From Caulobacter sp. AP07 (GTDB lineage: Bacteria; Pseudomonadota; Alphaproteobacteria; Caulobacterales; Caulobacteraceae), in contig NZ_AKKF01000130.1 of assembly GCF_000281955.1 (NCBI RefSeq), positions 1-64,000 on the forward strand: a stretch of 64,000 bases of DNA. The letters run 5' to 3'. Shown piece by piece: positions 10,559 through 19,048 of this stretch. A program made the position numbers and the translations under genes. The first letter of the stretch is position 1; each line of letters opens with the position of its first letter. Under the pieces are notes generated by a model. That model was not told the DNA's origin and searched no databases. It was given only the letters and a program-made list of their open reading frames with translations.

Positions 10559-11089
10559 TCAGGTGGTGAAACTGATGAGCGGCTTGTTCTGAGCCACGCT
10601 CCAGCCGGTGCGCAGGGCGCCGTGGTCTTGAAGCCGATAGAGCCAGAGCACTTCGGTGACGTTCAGCGTGATCAGCTCCGTGGTCGGGCCGTCGGGTCGC
10701 GACTGCAGTTGGATCCCGCTGATCAGCGCGTCGCGCAGGGAGACGGTCATCACCAACGGAGCCGGTCCGTCCAGGTCGCGCAGCATGTGCAGATAGGTCG
10801 GGCGCATCTGGCCCGCTCCCAGGGGCCTGGCCTGCATGCAGAACTCGTAGAGCCGCACCGACAGCGAATCCACCGGCTTGACCAGGGTGAAGTCGGCGGT
10901 CGGCGTCCCTGCGATGCGCGCCGCGGCGTCGCTCGTCACCGGCTGCTTCAGGGTCTGGCCGAAGGAGATCAGCGGCACGCACAGGCTGGGATCGAAGATG
11001 TCGTCCTTGGGGGGCAGCCCGTCGATCTGCATGGGGTCGCCGCCATACAGGATGTCGGGATCGCCCGGTTGCAGCAGAAACAGATCCAT
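10559..11089 (-). CDS. Hcp-like protein (type VI secretion tube / effector family), orphan
   Basis: The 176-residue protein aligns by eye with Hcp along its whole length. It opens MDLFL; LISFGQTLKQPV stands where Hcp has its conserved SWSWG strand; FTLVKPVDSLSVRLYEFC matches the family's KxVDKxSPxLxxAC helix; VSLRDALISGI matches the TDVLVSS strand; and GWSVAQNKPL matches the terminal GWDxxxNK motif. Hcp hexamers form the T6SS inner tube and carry effectors. No tss or vgr gene lies in the window, so this copy is an orphan, possibly fed to a machine elsewhere or doing something else. The N-terminal 45 residues contain a Pro/Asp-rich insertion compared with classic Hcp. Confidence 0.7.
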   Translation of the reverse strand: MDLFLLQPGDPDILYGGDPMQIDGLPPKDDIFDPSLCVPLISFGQTLKQPVTSDAAARIAGTPTADFTLVKPVDSLSVRLYEFCMQARPLGAGQMRPTYLHMLRDLDGPAPLVMTVSLRDALISGIQLQSRPDGPTTELITLNVTEVLWLYRLQDHGALRTGWSVAQNKPLISFTT

Positions 11090-11155
11090 GTCGCGCCCCC
11101 CGTCTGGTCGAGGGGACCCTAACCTTGGCCACGGCGCTTGGCGACCGATGTTCTC

Positions 11156-11524
11156 TCAGCCGGTGACGACCGCGCCGTCCACGAGCCGCACCGGCCAGGG
11201 CGTCAGGGTCATGTTCTCGCAGGGGCCAGCGACGCTGACGCCGTCCTCGATGCGGAACAGGGCCGCGTGGCCGCCGCACAGGATCAGGTCGTTGTCGCGG
11301 GTCAGGAACCGGCCGCTGGGCCCGGCCAGCGGCCAGCCGGCGTGCGGGCAGCTGTCGACATAGCCGACCAGGACCTCGCCCCGCCGCACCACGAAACCGG
11401 CGAACACCGCCGCGTCCACGCGAAAGCGGAAGCCACGCGCGCCGGGCGAGGCGATCTCGTCCAGCGGGCAGAGCACGGTTCCCGGCATGGGGCGGGCGGG
11501 ATTGTCGGGGTCGGTGCGGGACAT
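11156..11524 (-). CDS. Small Rieske [2Fe-2S] protein
   Basis: The 122-residue protein carries a complete Rieske cluster motif, CPH near residue 73 and CGGH about 20 residues later, giving the two Cys and two His that hold a [2Fe-2S] centre. Length and lack of any catalytic or membrane domain point to a stand-alone ferredoxin-type Rieske protein, which passes electrons to an oxygenase or reductase. The start was taken at the ATG at 11522-11524. An in-frame upstream ATG falls inside the neighbouring palindromic repeat and is unlikely. No partner oxygenase gene is adjacent. Confidence 0.8.
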   Translation of the reverse strand: MSRTDPDNPARPMPGTVLCPLDEIASPGARGFRFRVDAAVFAGFVVRRGEVLVGYVDSCPHAGWPLAGPSGRFLTRDNDLILCGGHAALFRIEDGVSVAGPCENMTLTPWPVRLVDGAVVTG

Positions 11525-11542
11525 TCTCAGTCTATCATGGTC

Positions 11543-11622
11543 GTCATCCCCCGACTTGTTCGGGGGACCCAAGCCGTGTCGGTCAGGTCAGCTTGGGTCC
11601 CCCGCATAAAGCGGGGGATGAC
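11543..11622. repeat. 80-bp imperfect palindrome (REP-like element)
   Basis: The left arm (11543-11574) and right arm (11591-11622) are inverted copies of about 32 bases that differ at only a few positions. Each arm itself contains a small C-run/G-run hairpin. It fills the space between two leftward genes (YciI and Rieske) and has no coding potential. The form is that of a repeated extragenic palindrome rather than an operator. A genome-wide copy count would settle this. Confidence 0.7.
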
Positions 11623-11640
11623 GAACCTAGGTGGGTTGGA

Positions 11641-11922
11641 TCAGAGGCTGCCGATCGCCAGCCGCCAGAAATGGACCTCGACGCTCTCGAACACGCCGGC
11701 GGCGGTGAAGGGGTCGTTGTCGGCCTGGGCCTGGGCGGCGGCCTTGTCGTCGGCCTCGACCACGATGATCGAGCCGATCGGCGCGCCCGCGTCGTCCAGC
11801 AGGGCGCCGGCCAGCTTCAGGTTCGGACTGTTGTTCAGATAGTCCAGGTGGGTCGGGCGGGTGGCCAGGCGGGTTTCGAGCGCGCCGGGCTTGTCCTTGC
11901 AGATGATGGCGTAGAGGGGCAT
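11641..11922 (-). CDS. YciI-family protein
   Basis: The 93-residue protein has the YciI fold signature: a short first strand (YAIICKDK), an arginine-containing helix with RPTHLDYL supplying the conserved His and Asp, a GSIIVVEADD strand, and an F-rich end. YciI proteins are small ferredoxin-like-fold proteins with proposed active-site His/Asp but mostly unknown reactions. The gene lies 28 bases downstream of gpsA's neighbour region: the leftward order is tsaD, gpsA, yciI, so it may be the third gene of that operon, a common arrangement in related bacteria. Confidence 0.85.
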   Translation of the reverse strand: MPLYAIICKDKPGALETRLATRPTHLDYLNNSPNLKLAGALLDDAGAPIGSIIVVEADDKAAAQAQADNDPFTAAGVFESVEVHFWRLAIGSL

Positions 11923-11950
11923 GCGGATCGTTCCTTGGTCCAGGGGAAGG

Positions 11951-12946
11951 TCAGCTTTCGACGCGGATCGGGCGGGCCAGCAGGCCGAAGATGGCCGCGT
12001 CGACCGCCACCTCGCCGGCCAGGATGGCGGCCACCGCGTCGCAGATCGGGGTCTCGACGCCCAGCTTGGCGGCCAGGGCGCGGACGGCCGGGGCCGAGGT
12101 CACGCCCTCGGCCACCGAGACCTTGCCGGCCAGGGCCTGTTCCAGGGTCTGGCCGCCGCCCAGGGCCAGGCCGACGCTCATGTTGCGCGACTGCGGGCTG
12201 GAGCAGGTCAGCACCAGGTCGCCCAGGCCGCAGAGGCCGGCCACCGTCTCGGCGTCGCCGCCCAGGGCCACGGCCATGCGGGTGATTTCGGCGAAACCGC
12301 GGGTGATCAGGGCGGCGTGGGCGTTGCGGCCCAGCTCGCGGCCCTCGACGACGCCGCAGGCGATGGCCAGGACGTTCTTCATCGCCCCGCCGGCCTCGGC
12401 CCCGATGGTGTCGTCGGCCAGGTAGGGGCGGAAGGTCGGGGTGGCGATGGCCTCGGCGATGGCCCGGCCCAGGACCTCGTCGTGGCAGGCCACGGTGACG
12501 GCGGCGGGCAGGCCGCGGGCCACCTCGCTGGCGAAGCTGGGCCCGGCCAGCACGGCCACGGGGGCGGCGGGGATGGTCTCCGCCAGCACCTGGGCCATCA
12601 GCTTCAGCGAGCCCTGCTCGATGCCCTTGGCGCACAGCACGATCGGCGCGCCGTCCAGGTGGTGCGGGGCGAAGGCCGCGAGCGCCGAGCGCAGGTGCTG
12701 GGCCGGAGCCACGGCCAGGATCAGGTCGCAGGCGGCCAGGTCGGCCAGGTCGTGGGTGGCGCTGATCGCCGGCTCCAGGGCGATCCCGGCCAGGAACACG
12801 CTGTTCTCGTGGCGGGCGTTGATCGCCTCGACCACTTCCGGCTCGCGCGCCTGCAGGGTGACCCGCAGCCCCGCCCGGGCGCAGACCTGGGCCAGGGCCG
12901 TGCCCCAGGCGCCCGCGCCGATGACGCCCGCGTGCTTGAACGTCAT
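11951..12946 (-). CDS. gpsA: Glycerol-3-phosphate dehydrogenase [NAD(P)+]
   Basis: The 331-residue cytoplasmic enzyme reduces dihydroxyacetone phosphate to sn-glycerol 3-phosphate for phospholipid synthesis. The N-terminal dinucleotide motif [10 protein letters not shown] is at residues 9-18. The catalytic region includes [17 protein letters not shown], and the substrate-site [17 protein letters not shown] segment with the essential Lys. NLGDL-type ending is seen as [14 protein letters not shown]. The ATG at 12944-12946 overlaps the tsaD stop codon (ATGA), which shows translational coupling and fixes the start. Length equals the family norm. Confidence 0.96.
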   Translation of the reverse strand: MTFKHAGVIGAGAWGTALAQVCARAGLRVTLQAREPEVVEAINARHENSVFLAGIALEPAISATHDLADLAACDLILAVAPAQHLRSALAAFAPHHLDGAPIVLCAKGIEQGSLKLMAQVLAETIPAAPVAVLAGPSFASEVARGLPAAVTVACHDEVLGRAIAEAIATPTFRPYLADDTIGAEAGGAMKNVLAIACGVVEGRELGRNAHAALITRGFAEITRMAVALGGDAETVAGLCGLGDLVLTCSSPQSRNMSVGLALGGGQTLEQALAGKVSVAEGVTSAPAVRALAAKLGVETPICDAVAAILAGEVAVDAAIFGLLARPIRVES

Positions 12947-14061
12947 GCCTTGGCTCCCTTGCGGCCGAAACTGTTGCTCGGATTGGATAAGGCCGCCGCC
13001 TCGTCGAGGGGCCAGCGCGGACGCGCCACGGCGTCCAGGTCGTCGGAGACGCCCGCCGCCAGCCGCTCGGCTCCGGCCAGGGCGATCATCGCGGCGTTGT
13101 CGGTGCAATAGGCCAGGGGCGGGGCGTCGAAGGAAAAGCCGTTGTCGTCGCAGTTCCGGCGCAACGCCGCCTTGACCGCGCCATTGGCCGCCACCCCGCC
13201 GGCCACCACGAAGCGCAGGGGCTGGCCCGGATGGCTGGCGGCGTAGAGCTTCATCGCCCGGTCGGTGCGCTCCGACAGCTGGCGGGCGATGGCGAACTGC
13301 ACGGCGGCGGCCAGGTCGGCGCGTTCCTGCTCGCCGGTGACCTTCTCGGCCAGCCGCGCGGCGGCGGTCTTCAGGCCGGAGAACGAGAAGTCGCAGTCCT
13401 TGCGGCCCAGCAGGGCGCGGGGCAGGTCGAATTTCGTCGGGTCGCCCGACGCCGCCAGCGTCTCCAGGGCCGGGCCGCCGGGATAGGGCAGGCCCAGGCT
13501 CTTGGCGATCTTGTCGAACGCCTCGCCGGCCGCGTCGTCGATGGTGGTGCCCAGGCGGGTGCAGGCCCCGACCCCGGCCACCTCCAGCAGCTGGCAGTGG
13601 CCACCGGAGACCAGCAGCAGCAGGAAGGGATAGGGAATGTCCGCCCCCAGCCGGGCCGAGACCGCGTGGCCCTCCAGGTGGTTGACCGCCACCAGCGGCA
13701 GGTCGCGGGCCAGGGCCACGGCCTTGCCGAACGCCAGCCCGACCATCACCCCGCCGACCAGGCCGGGCCCGGCGGTGGCGGCGACGCCGTCCAGGGCCTC
13801 GAAATCGATCCCCGCCGCCCGCATCGCCTCGGCGACCACGCCGTCGATCGCCTCGACATGGGCGCGGGCGGCGATCTCCGGCACCACCCCGCCGAACGGG
13901 GCGTGCTGCTCGAACTGGGTGCCGACGATCGACGACAGCACCTCGACCCGGCCGTCCTCGCCCCGGCGCACGACGGACGCGGCGGTCTCGTCGCAGCTGG
14001 TTTCCAGCCCGAGGATGGTGAGGCTCGGTTTGATCGGGCCCGAGTTCGTAAGGGTTGTCAT
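12943..14061 (-). CDS. tsaD: tRNA N6-adenosine threonylcarbamoyltransferase
   Basis: The 372-residue protein is TsaD (formerly Gcp), which transfers the threonylcarbamoyl group to A37 of ANN-decoding tRNAs with the partners TsaB and TsaE. Visible hallmarks are the ASKHA start [14 protein letters not shown], the metal-binding HLEGH near residue 128, LVSGGHCQL, and [16 protein letters not shown]. The C-terminal [11 protein letters not shown] segment supplies the last metal ligand. It diverges from hemC across a 70-bp gap that must hold both promoters, and it overlaps gpsA downstream. Curiously the nearest tRNA in the window is a Thr tRNA, one of its substrates. Confidence 0.96.
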   Translation of the reverse strand: MTTLTNSGPIKPSLTILGLETSCDETAASVVRRGEDGRVEVLSSIVGTQFEQHAPFGGVVPEIAARAHVEAIDGVVAEAMRAAGIDFEALDGVAATAGPGLVGGVMVGLAFGKAVALARDLPLVAVNHLEGHAVSARLGADIPYPFLLLLVSGGHCQLLEVAGVGACTRLGTTIDDAAGEAFDKIAKSLGLPYPGGPALETLAASGDPTKFDLPRALLGRKDCDFSFSGLKTAAARLAEKVTGEQERADLAAAVQFAIARQLSERTDRAMKLYAASHPGQPLRFVVAGGVAANGAVKAALRRNCDDNGFSFDAPPLAYCTDNAAMIALAGAERLAAGVSDDLDAVARPRWPLDEAAALSNPSNSFGRKGAKA

Positions 14062-14132
14062 TATGTTGCGGGGTTCCCGCCGCTCCTGTAGCAGCGAAGG
14101 CTTCGTATCGCTCTGCAGGTAACGCCCCCACC

Positions 14133-15089
14133 GTGTCCCGGCAACCCATCCGCATCGGCGCGCGCGGCTCCAAGCTGTCGCTGGCCCAGTCCGGCCTGAT
14201 GCAGGCCCGTATCGCCACCGCGCTTGGAGCGGGTCCTGGCGACGACCTCGACGCCTTCGCCCAGCTGATCCCGATCGTCACCAGCGGCGACCGCATCCAG
14301 GACCGCCGGCTGATGGAGATCGGCGGCAAGGGCCTGTTCACCAAGGAGATCGAGGAGGCCCTGCTCGATGGCCGCATCGACTGCGCGATCCATTCGCTGA
14401 AGGACATGCCGGCCGTGCTGCCGCCGGGCCTGGTGCTGGCCGCCGTGCCCGAGCGCGAGGATCCGCGCGACGCCTTCATCAGCCATGTCTGCGAGCGGCT
14501 GGAAGACCTGCCGAAGGGCGCGCGGCTCGGCACCGCCTCGCTGCGTCGCCAGGCCCAGGCCCTGCACGTGCGGCCCGACCTGGAGATCGTCATGCTGCGC
14601 GGCAATGTCGACACCCGCCTGGCCAAGCTGGAACGGGGCGAGGCCGACGCCATCCTGCTGGCCCAGTCCGGCCTCAACCGCCTGGGCCTGGGCCACCTGA
14701 CGCGCAGCTGGCTGGATCCGATCGCCGCCCCGCCGGCCCCGGGCCAGGGCGCCCTGGTCATCGAGACCCGGGCCGAGGACGTCGACCTGCCCTGGCTGCA
14801 GGCCGTGCGCTGCCAGGCCACGACCCTCGCCGTCGCCGCCGAGCGCGGCGCGCTCTACGCCCTGGAAGGCTCGTGCCGCACGGCGGTCGGGGCCTATGCC
14901 CGGCTGGACGGGCTGGACCTGACGATGATCGTCGAGGCCCTGACCCCGGACGGGGCCCACCGCTTCCGCCGCGAGGGCGCGGTGACGCTCTCCGGCCTCG
15001 AGGCCACCGACCAGGCCCGGGCCCTGGGCCTGGACCTGGGCGGCCAGGTCCGGATCGAGGGCGGTCCGGCCCTGATCCTCACCGAGTAG
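14133..15089 (+). CDS. hemC: Hydroxymethylbilane synthase (porphobilinogen deaminase)
   Basis: The enzyme joins four porphobilinogen units into hydroxymethylbilane in tetrapyrrole synthesis. The sequence shows [14 protein letters not shown] at the N-terminus, HSLKDMP, the double-Arg TASLRRQAQ segment, [11 protein letters not shown], and the dipyrromethane cofactor attachment Cys in [12 protein letters not shown] chose the GTG at 14133 because it begins eight codons before the first conserved strand and gives the usual ~318 residues. An in-frame ATG further upstream (14055) would overlap the divergent tsaD start and add an unconserved extension. hemD follows after four bases. Confidence 0.94.
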   Translation: MSRQPIRIGARGSKLSLAQSGLMQARIATALGAGPGDDLDAFAQLIPIVTSGDRIQDRRLMEIGGKGLFTKEIEEALLDGRIDCAIHSLKDMPAVLPPGLVLAAVPEREDPRDAFISHVCERLEDLPKGARLGTASLRRQAQALHVRPDLEIVMLRGNVDTRLAKLERGEADAILLAQSGLNRLGLGHLTRSWLDPIAAPPAPGQGALVIETRAEDVDLPWLQAVRCQATTLAVAAERGALYALEGSCRTAVGAYARLDGLDLTMIVEALTPDGAHRFRREGAVTLSGLEATDQARALGLDLGGQVRIEGGPALILTE

Positions 15090-15093
15090 GCCG

Positions 15094-15801
15094 ATGACCG
15101 GCGGCGCGCGGCGGATCTGGGTCACCCGGGCCTCGCCGGGCGCGGAGGCCACCGCCGCTCGCCTCGAAGCCCTGGGCCTGACGCCGCTGATCGATCCGCT
15201 GCTGGCGGTGCGCGACCTTGGGGCCGGGATCGACCTGACGGGCGTGGCGGCCCTGGCCTTCACCAGCGTCAACGGCGTCGCCGCGTTCGCTCGGACCTGC
15301 CCGGACCGCGCCCGGCGGGTGTTCGCGGTCGGCGACCGCACCGCCGCCGCCGCCCGCGCGGCCGGCTTCGCCCAGGTCGCCTCGGCCGACGGCGACGTCG
15401 AGGCCCTGGCCGCCCTGATTGTCGGCGACGCCGCCAGCCTGGAGGGCGCGGTCCTCCACCCCAGCGCCCTGGAGCCGGCCGGCGACCTGCTGTCGCCCCT
15501 GATCGCGGCGGGGCTGAGCGCCCGGCGCACGGCGCTGTACGAGGCCGTGGCCCGCGATCCGGCGCCCTCGACCCTGGCCGCCCTGGGCGACCTGGAGGCG
15601 GTGCTGCTGCACTCGCCGAGGGCCGCGCGGAAATTGTCCGAGGTGCTCGCAACGCACCCCGCGCCGGGCCTGAAAGCCCTCTGCCTGTCCGCCGCCGTCG
15701 CCGCGCCGCTCGCGACGCCGGAGCGAACGGGCGCCCTGGGCTCTGTGGCGTTCGCGCCGCGTCCAGACGAAACCGCGCTGCTCGGCCTGCTCACGCCGTA
15801 G
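15094..15801 (+). CDS. hemD: Uroporphyrinogen-III synthase
   Basis: The 235-residue protein follows hemC by four bases, the normal gene order, and should cyclise hydroxymethylbilane to uroporphyrinogen III. HemD proteins are very divergent. Here the support is the start IWVTRASPGAEATAARLEALGL, the LAFTSVNGVAAFAR strand with the conserved Thr/Ser-Asn, a VFAVGDRTAAAARAAGF segment, and VLLHSPRAAR near residue 170, plus the two-lobed length. It is Ala-rich, as expected for this GC content. The synteny with hemC makes the call secure despite weak primary conservation. Confidence 0.92.
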   Translation: MTGGARRIWVTRASPGAEATAARLEALGLTPLIDPLLAVRDLGAGIDLTGVAALAFTSVNGVAAFARTCPDRARRVFAVGDRTAAAARAAGFAQVASADGDVEALAALIVGDAASLEGAVLHPSALEPAGDLLSPLIAAGLSARRTALYEAVARDPAPSTLAALGDLEAVLLHSPRAARKLSEVLATHPAPGLKALCLSAAVAAPLATPERTGALGSVAFAPRPDETALLGLLTP

Positions 15802-15844
15802 CTGAGCGATTGCGCGGCGCGGCGGCGTGGGGCACGAATGGGCC

Positions 15845-16765
15845 ATGACCGCTGCTCCCGATCCCGCTGAAATCGCCACCCCACGCGATCCGGCGCTCTA
15901 TGCGCCCCGCCGTGTCCTGGGCCTCGGCTTCTGGGCGGTGATCGCCTTCGGGGTGATCTGCGTGGCGGCCGGCGCGGCCCTGGCGCGATTCGGCCCCAGC
16001 TGGTTCGCGGCCAAGGCCCCGGTCGCGGTCCAGCAACCGGTCAGCGGCGGGACGCCGGTCCAACCGCTGAGCGATCGCCCGTTGTTCGGCGGACCGGTCG
16101 CGCCATCGGCCCCGACCGTCGCGCCCGAAAACGTCGCCCGCCTGGAAAACCGCGTCGCCCTGCTCGAGACCGGCCAGCAGCGGGCGCTCGACGCGGCCGG
16201 CGCGGCCCTGGCCGCCGCCACCCTGGCCGACGCCGCCCGCACCGCCCGTCCGTTCGCCGAAGAGTTGGCCGGTCTTGAGCGGGTCCTGCCGCTGTCGCCG
16301 GACCTGCGGGCCCTGACCCGCCTGGCCCAGGACGGGGCGCCGACCCGCGCCGGCCTGGCCGCCGAGTTCGAGACCCTGGCCGGCCGCGCCGCGGTCGCCG
16401 CCCGCGACCCCGGCCGCAGCGCCGATTTCCTGGCGCGGTTGCGCCACGCCCTGTCCAGCATCGTCTCGATCCGCCAGGTCGGCGCGACCCAGGGCTCGAC
16501 GCCCGACGCCTTGCTGGGCGGCGCCCAGACGCTGCTGAACGAAGGCGACCTCGAAGGCGCCCTGGTCAAGATCCAGCCGCTGCCCGCCAGCGCCCAGACC
16601 GTGCTGGCCCCCTGGCGCGCCGCCGCCGAACGCCGGGTCGAGATCGACCGCCACATCGCCGCGATCCGCGCCGACGCCCTGGCCGGCCTGGTGCAGGTGG
16701 CGCGGGCCCAGTCGGCGGACGTCCCCGTCGTGGCCGCGCCGACCGCCGCGCCGGTGGCGCCATGA
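15845..16765 (+). CDS. Mic60/mitofilin-like inner-membrane protein (COG4223 type)
   Basis: This 306-residue protein has one N-terminal transmembrane helix (about residues 25-45, LGFWAVIAFGVICVAAGAAL), a Pro/Val linker, an Ala-rich helical region likely to form coiled coil (about 95-150), and a conserved C-terminal mitofilin-like part. Alphaproteobacterial homologues of mitochondrial Mic60 sit exactly here, between hemD and the HemY-like gene, and shape intracytoplasmic or envelope membranes. This copy is at the short end for the family. I took the ATG at 15845 rather than the GTG at 15827. Function in this organism is inferred from synteny and architecture. Confidence 0.75.
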   Translation: MTAAPDPAEIATPRDPALYAPRRVLGLGFWAVIAFGVICVAAGAALARFGPSWFAAKAPVAVQQPVSGGTPVQPLSDRPLFGGPVAPSAPTVAPENVARLENRVALLETGQQRALDAAGAALAAATLADAARTARPFAEELAGLERVLPLSPDLRALTRLAQDGAPTRAGLAAEFETLAGRAAVAARDPGRSADFLARLRHALSSIVSIRQVGATQGSTPDALLGGAQTLLNEGDLEGALVKIQPLPASAQTVLAPWRAAAERRVEIDRHIAAIRADALAGLVQVARAQSADVPVVAAPTAAPVAP

Positions 16766-18309
16766 TCCGCGCGGCGATCGTCTTCTTCCTGGTGGCCGCC
16801 ATCGCCGTGGCGGTGGTCGCCCTGACCGGCGAACCGGGCGCGGCCAGCCTCGACTGGATGGGCTGGCGGGTCGAGATGACCGCCGCCGCCGCCGCGCTGC
16901 TGACCCTGTTCGCGGCCCTGCTGGCCACCATCCTGTGGCGCGGCCTGCTGTGGGTGGTCGAGGCGCCGCGCCGCGCCGCCCGCGCCCGGGCCGAGGCCAA
17001 GCGCAAGCAGGGCGTCGAGGCCCTGTCGCGCGGCTTTCTCGCGGTGGCGGCCGGCGACGGCTCCGAGGCTCGCCGCCTGGCCCAGAAGGCCGCCGACCTG
17101 GCCCAGGACGCCCCGGCCCTGATCCGGGTGCTGGCCGCCCAGGCCGCCGAGGCGGCCGGTGACCACGTCGCCGCCCGGTCGGCCTATAACGCCATGCTCG
17201 GCTTTCCCGAGATGCGCCTGGCCGGCCTGCGCGGCCTGATGCAGACCGCCCTGGCCGAGGGCGACAAGGCCCTGGCCCTGAAGCACGCCGAGACCGCCTA
17301 CGGCCTGGCCAAGACCGCCCGCTGGGCCTGGCGCGCCCTGCTCGAGGCCCGGCTCGAGGCCGGCGACTGGAAGGCGGCGCTCGATCTCGTCCAGGGCGCC
17401 CTGGACCGCAAGATCGTGCCGCCGCTGGTCGCCGAACGGGCCCGGGCCGCCCTGCTGGCCGCCTCGGCCGCCAGCCTGGAGGAGTCCGACGATCCCAAGG
17501 CCCTGGCCCAGGCGCTCGACTTCGCCGCCCAGGCCGCCCGGCTGAAGCCCGACTTCGCCCCCGGGGTGGTGATGGCCGCCCGCCTGCTGGCCGCCGACGG
17601 CAAGGCCGCCAAGGCCGGGAGCCTGATCGAGGCGGCCTGGAAACTTTCGCCCCACCCGGCCCTGTGGCTGGCCTATCGCGACCTGAAGACCAACGAGACG
17701 CCCAAGCTGCGGGCTACGCGCCTGGCGGCCCTGGCCAACCTCAAGCCCGAGGCCCGCGAGAGTCGCCTGCTCAAGGTCGAGAGCGCCCTGATCGGCGGTG
17801 ATCCGGTCGCCGCCCGCGCCGCCGCCCGGCTGCTTCCGGAAGAGGAGCTGACGGCCCGCGCCGCCGGCCTGATGTCGCGCGTCGCCTACGCCAACGGCGA
17901 ACCGGACGAGGCCCGCGCCTGGATCGCCCGGGGCGCGGCCGCGCCGCAGGAGGCCGACTGGTCGGACCTCGACCCCGAGGGCCGGGCCTTCGCCTACGCC
18001 CAGGGCGACTGGGCCCGGCTGGCCGTCAGCTACGCCGAGACCGGCGAGCTGATCCACCCGCGCTTCGAGCGCCGCGAGCGGGCGATGAGCGAGCTGCCCG
18101 AGCTGCCCTCGGCCTATGTGGAATCCACACCCTTCGTCCGCGCGGCCGAGACCGGCGGGGCGCTGATGCCCATTCCCGACGACCCCGGTGTGTTCGACCC
18201 GACGGCGGTCATGGACGGCGGACCGGACGGCGAACCGGGCGGTCCGGGGCCCCGTCGCAACACAGCTTCACGCCGACGCTTGGCAAGCGGCCCGCGCGCC
18301 GCTAAATAG
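16762..18309 (+). CDS. HemY N-terminal-domain / TPR membrane protein
   Basis: The 515-residue protein has two N-terminal membrane helices (about residues 1-22 and 38-62) followed by the HemY_N domain and a long all-alpha, Ala/Leu-rich TPR-like region. It ends in a disordered acidic then basic tail. It is not the protoporphyrinogen oxidase also called HemY; proteins of this type lie beside hemC-hemD in many proteobacteria and have an unclear role, perhaps as a scaffold. Its ATG overlaps the stop of the Mic60-like gene (ATGA at 16762-16765), so the four genes from hemC form one operon. Confidence 0.85.
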   Translation: MIRAAIVFFLVAAIAVAVVALTGEPGAASLDWMGWRVEMTAAAAALLTLFAALLATILWRGLLWVVEAPRRAARARAEAKRKQGVEALSRGFLAVAAGDGSEARRLAQKAADLAQDAPALIRVLAAQAAEAAGDHVAARSAYNAMLGFPEMRLAGLRGLMQTALAEGDKALALKHAETAYGLAKTARWAWRALLEARLEAGDWKAALDLVQGALDRKIVPPLVAERARAALLAASAASLEESDDPKALAQALDFAAQAARLKPDFAPGVVMAARLLAADGKAAKAGSLIEAAWKLSPHPALWLAYRDLKTNETPKLRATRLAALANLKPEARESRLLKVESALIGGDPVAARAAARLLPEEELTARAAGLMSRVAYANGEPDEARAWIARGAAAPQEADWSDLDPEGRAFAYAQGDWARLAVSYAETGELIHPRFERRERAMSELPELPSAYVESTPFVRAAETGGALMPIPDDPGVFDPTAVMDGGPDGEPGGPGPRRNTASRRRLASGPRAAK

Positions 18310-18388
18310 GCCGCTCTTCGCGCCGGGCGGTGATTTGCCGGGCGGAGGAAACCAGCGTCACCCCGGCGTTCTTGGGGGACGAAAGCGC

Positions 18389-18464
18389 GCCGCTTTAGCT
18401 CAGCTGGTAGAGCACCTCATTCGTAATGAGGGGGTCACAGGTTCGAGTCCTGTAAGCGGCACCA
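18389..18464 (+). tRNA. tRNA-Thr (anticodon CGT)
   Basis: A full cloverleaf is readable. The acceptor 5' strand GCCGCTT (18389-18395) pairs with AAGCGGC (18454-18460), followed by A and an encoded CCA. The anticodon stem CCTCA/TGAGG encloses the loop TTCGTAA, giving anticodon CGT at 18422-18424, which reads the ACG threonine codon. The T-arm contains GGTTCGAGTCC. No intron is present. Confidence 0.97.
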
Positions 18465-18484
18465 CTTTTCCCTGAGATTCAAAG

Positions 18485-19048
18485 TTAAAGTCCGGCGTAC
18501 TCGGTCCATCGTGGGTCCCACGGTTTGACCGATGCCGGAACGTGGGTGAAGCCAACGGCAAGGGATAGATGGAACCGGTGGCATCCATCACCAACACGGT
18601 ATGCAAAGTGTTCGTCGGGTGTGGCGTAGGCCTCTAGCGGCGGAATGGGGATGCCCTCCACAAAGGCCGACAAGATCGCAATCGACCGAACCCGATCTAA
18701 CAAGCGGACACCGGACGACCGTCTGGGCGGGCTGAGGTCGGTCATAAGAACCAATTGCGAGTCGGGCCATCCGGCTGCTGGTGTCGCAGCGGCATAAGAG
18801 CTGCTGAGTGGGCGGAAATTCTCCGCCCCCGCCTCTCGAACCCATTCGTCGGGCAACTCGAATTGATCGCCCAACGCCGTTCTGAACAGCAACGTAGATC
18901 TCCCTGTCAGAAGCCGCAGCCTATATGAGCCTCCAACACTTGTTGCGCGATTAAACGATTTGTCCGACGATATCGCCGTTCGGCTGTAAGCAGATTGATC
19001 GGCGCTCTTGTCATCCCGGACGATCAAGGGCCCCGCGCCTTCAGTCAT
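18485..19048 (-). CDS. Hypothetical protein with DGxHR-like C-terminal segment, atypical composition
   Basis: This 187-residue frame opposes the tRNA and ends 20 bases from its 3' end. Base composition and codon choice are visibly less GC-biased than in neighbouring genes. The C-terminal part contains YRVGDGCHRFHLSLAVGF followed by THVPASV, a layout like the DGxHR loop of ParB/sulfiredoxin-fold nucleotide-binding proteins. No other domain is recognised. The listed ATG start overlaps the upstream gene by eight bases, and internal GTG or TTG starts are possible, so the N-terminus is uncertain. Position beside a tRNA plus odd composition suggests horizontal acquisition. Confidence 0.55.
   Translation of the reverse strand: MTEGAGPLIVRDDKSADQSAYSRTAISSDKSFNRATSVGGSYRLRLLTGRSTLLFRTALGDQFELPDEWVREAGAENFRPLSSSYAAATPAAGWPDSQLVLMTDLSPPRRSSGVRLLDRVRSIAILSAFVEGIPIPPLEAYATPDEHFAYRVGDGCHRFHLSLAVGFTHVPASVKPWDPRWTEYAGL

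Noticed and set aside
11951-14821. A 956-codon leftward frame spanning gpsA, tsaD and part of hemC
   Set aside because: Only its last 331 codons (gpsA) are real; the rest is out of frame with tsaD and antisense to hemC.
16762-18309. HemY as protoporphyrinogen oxidase
   Set aside because: No FAD-binding motif; the protein is a two-helix membrane protein with TPR-like repeats, the other family that shares this name.
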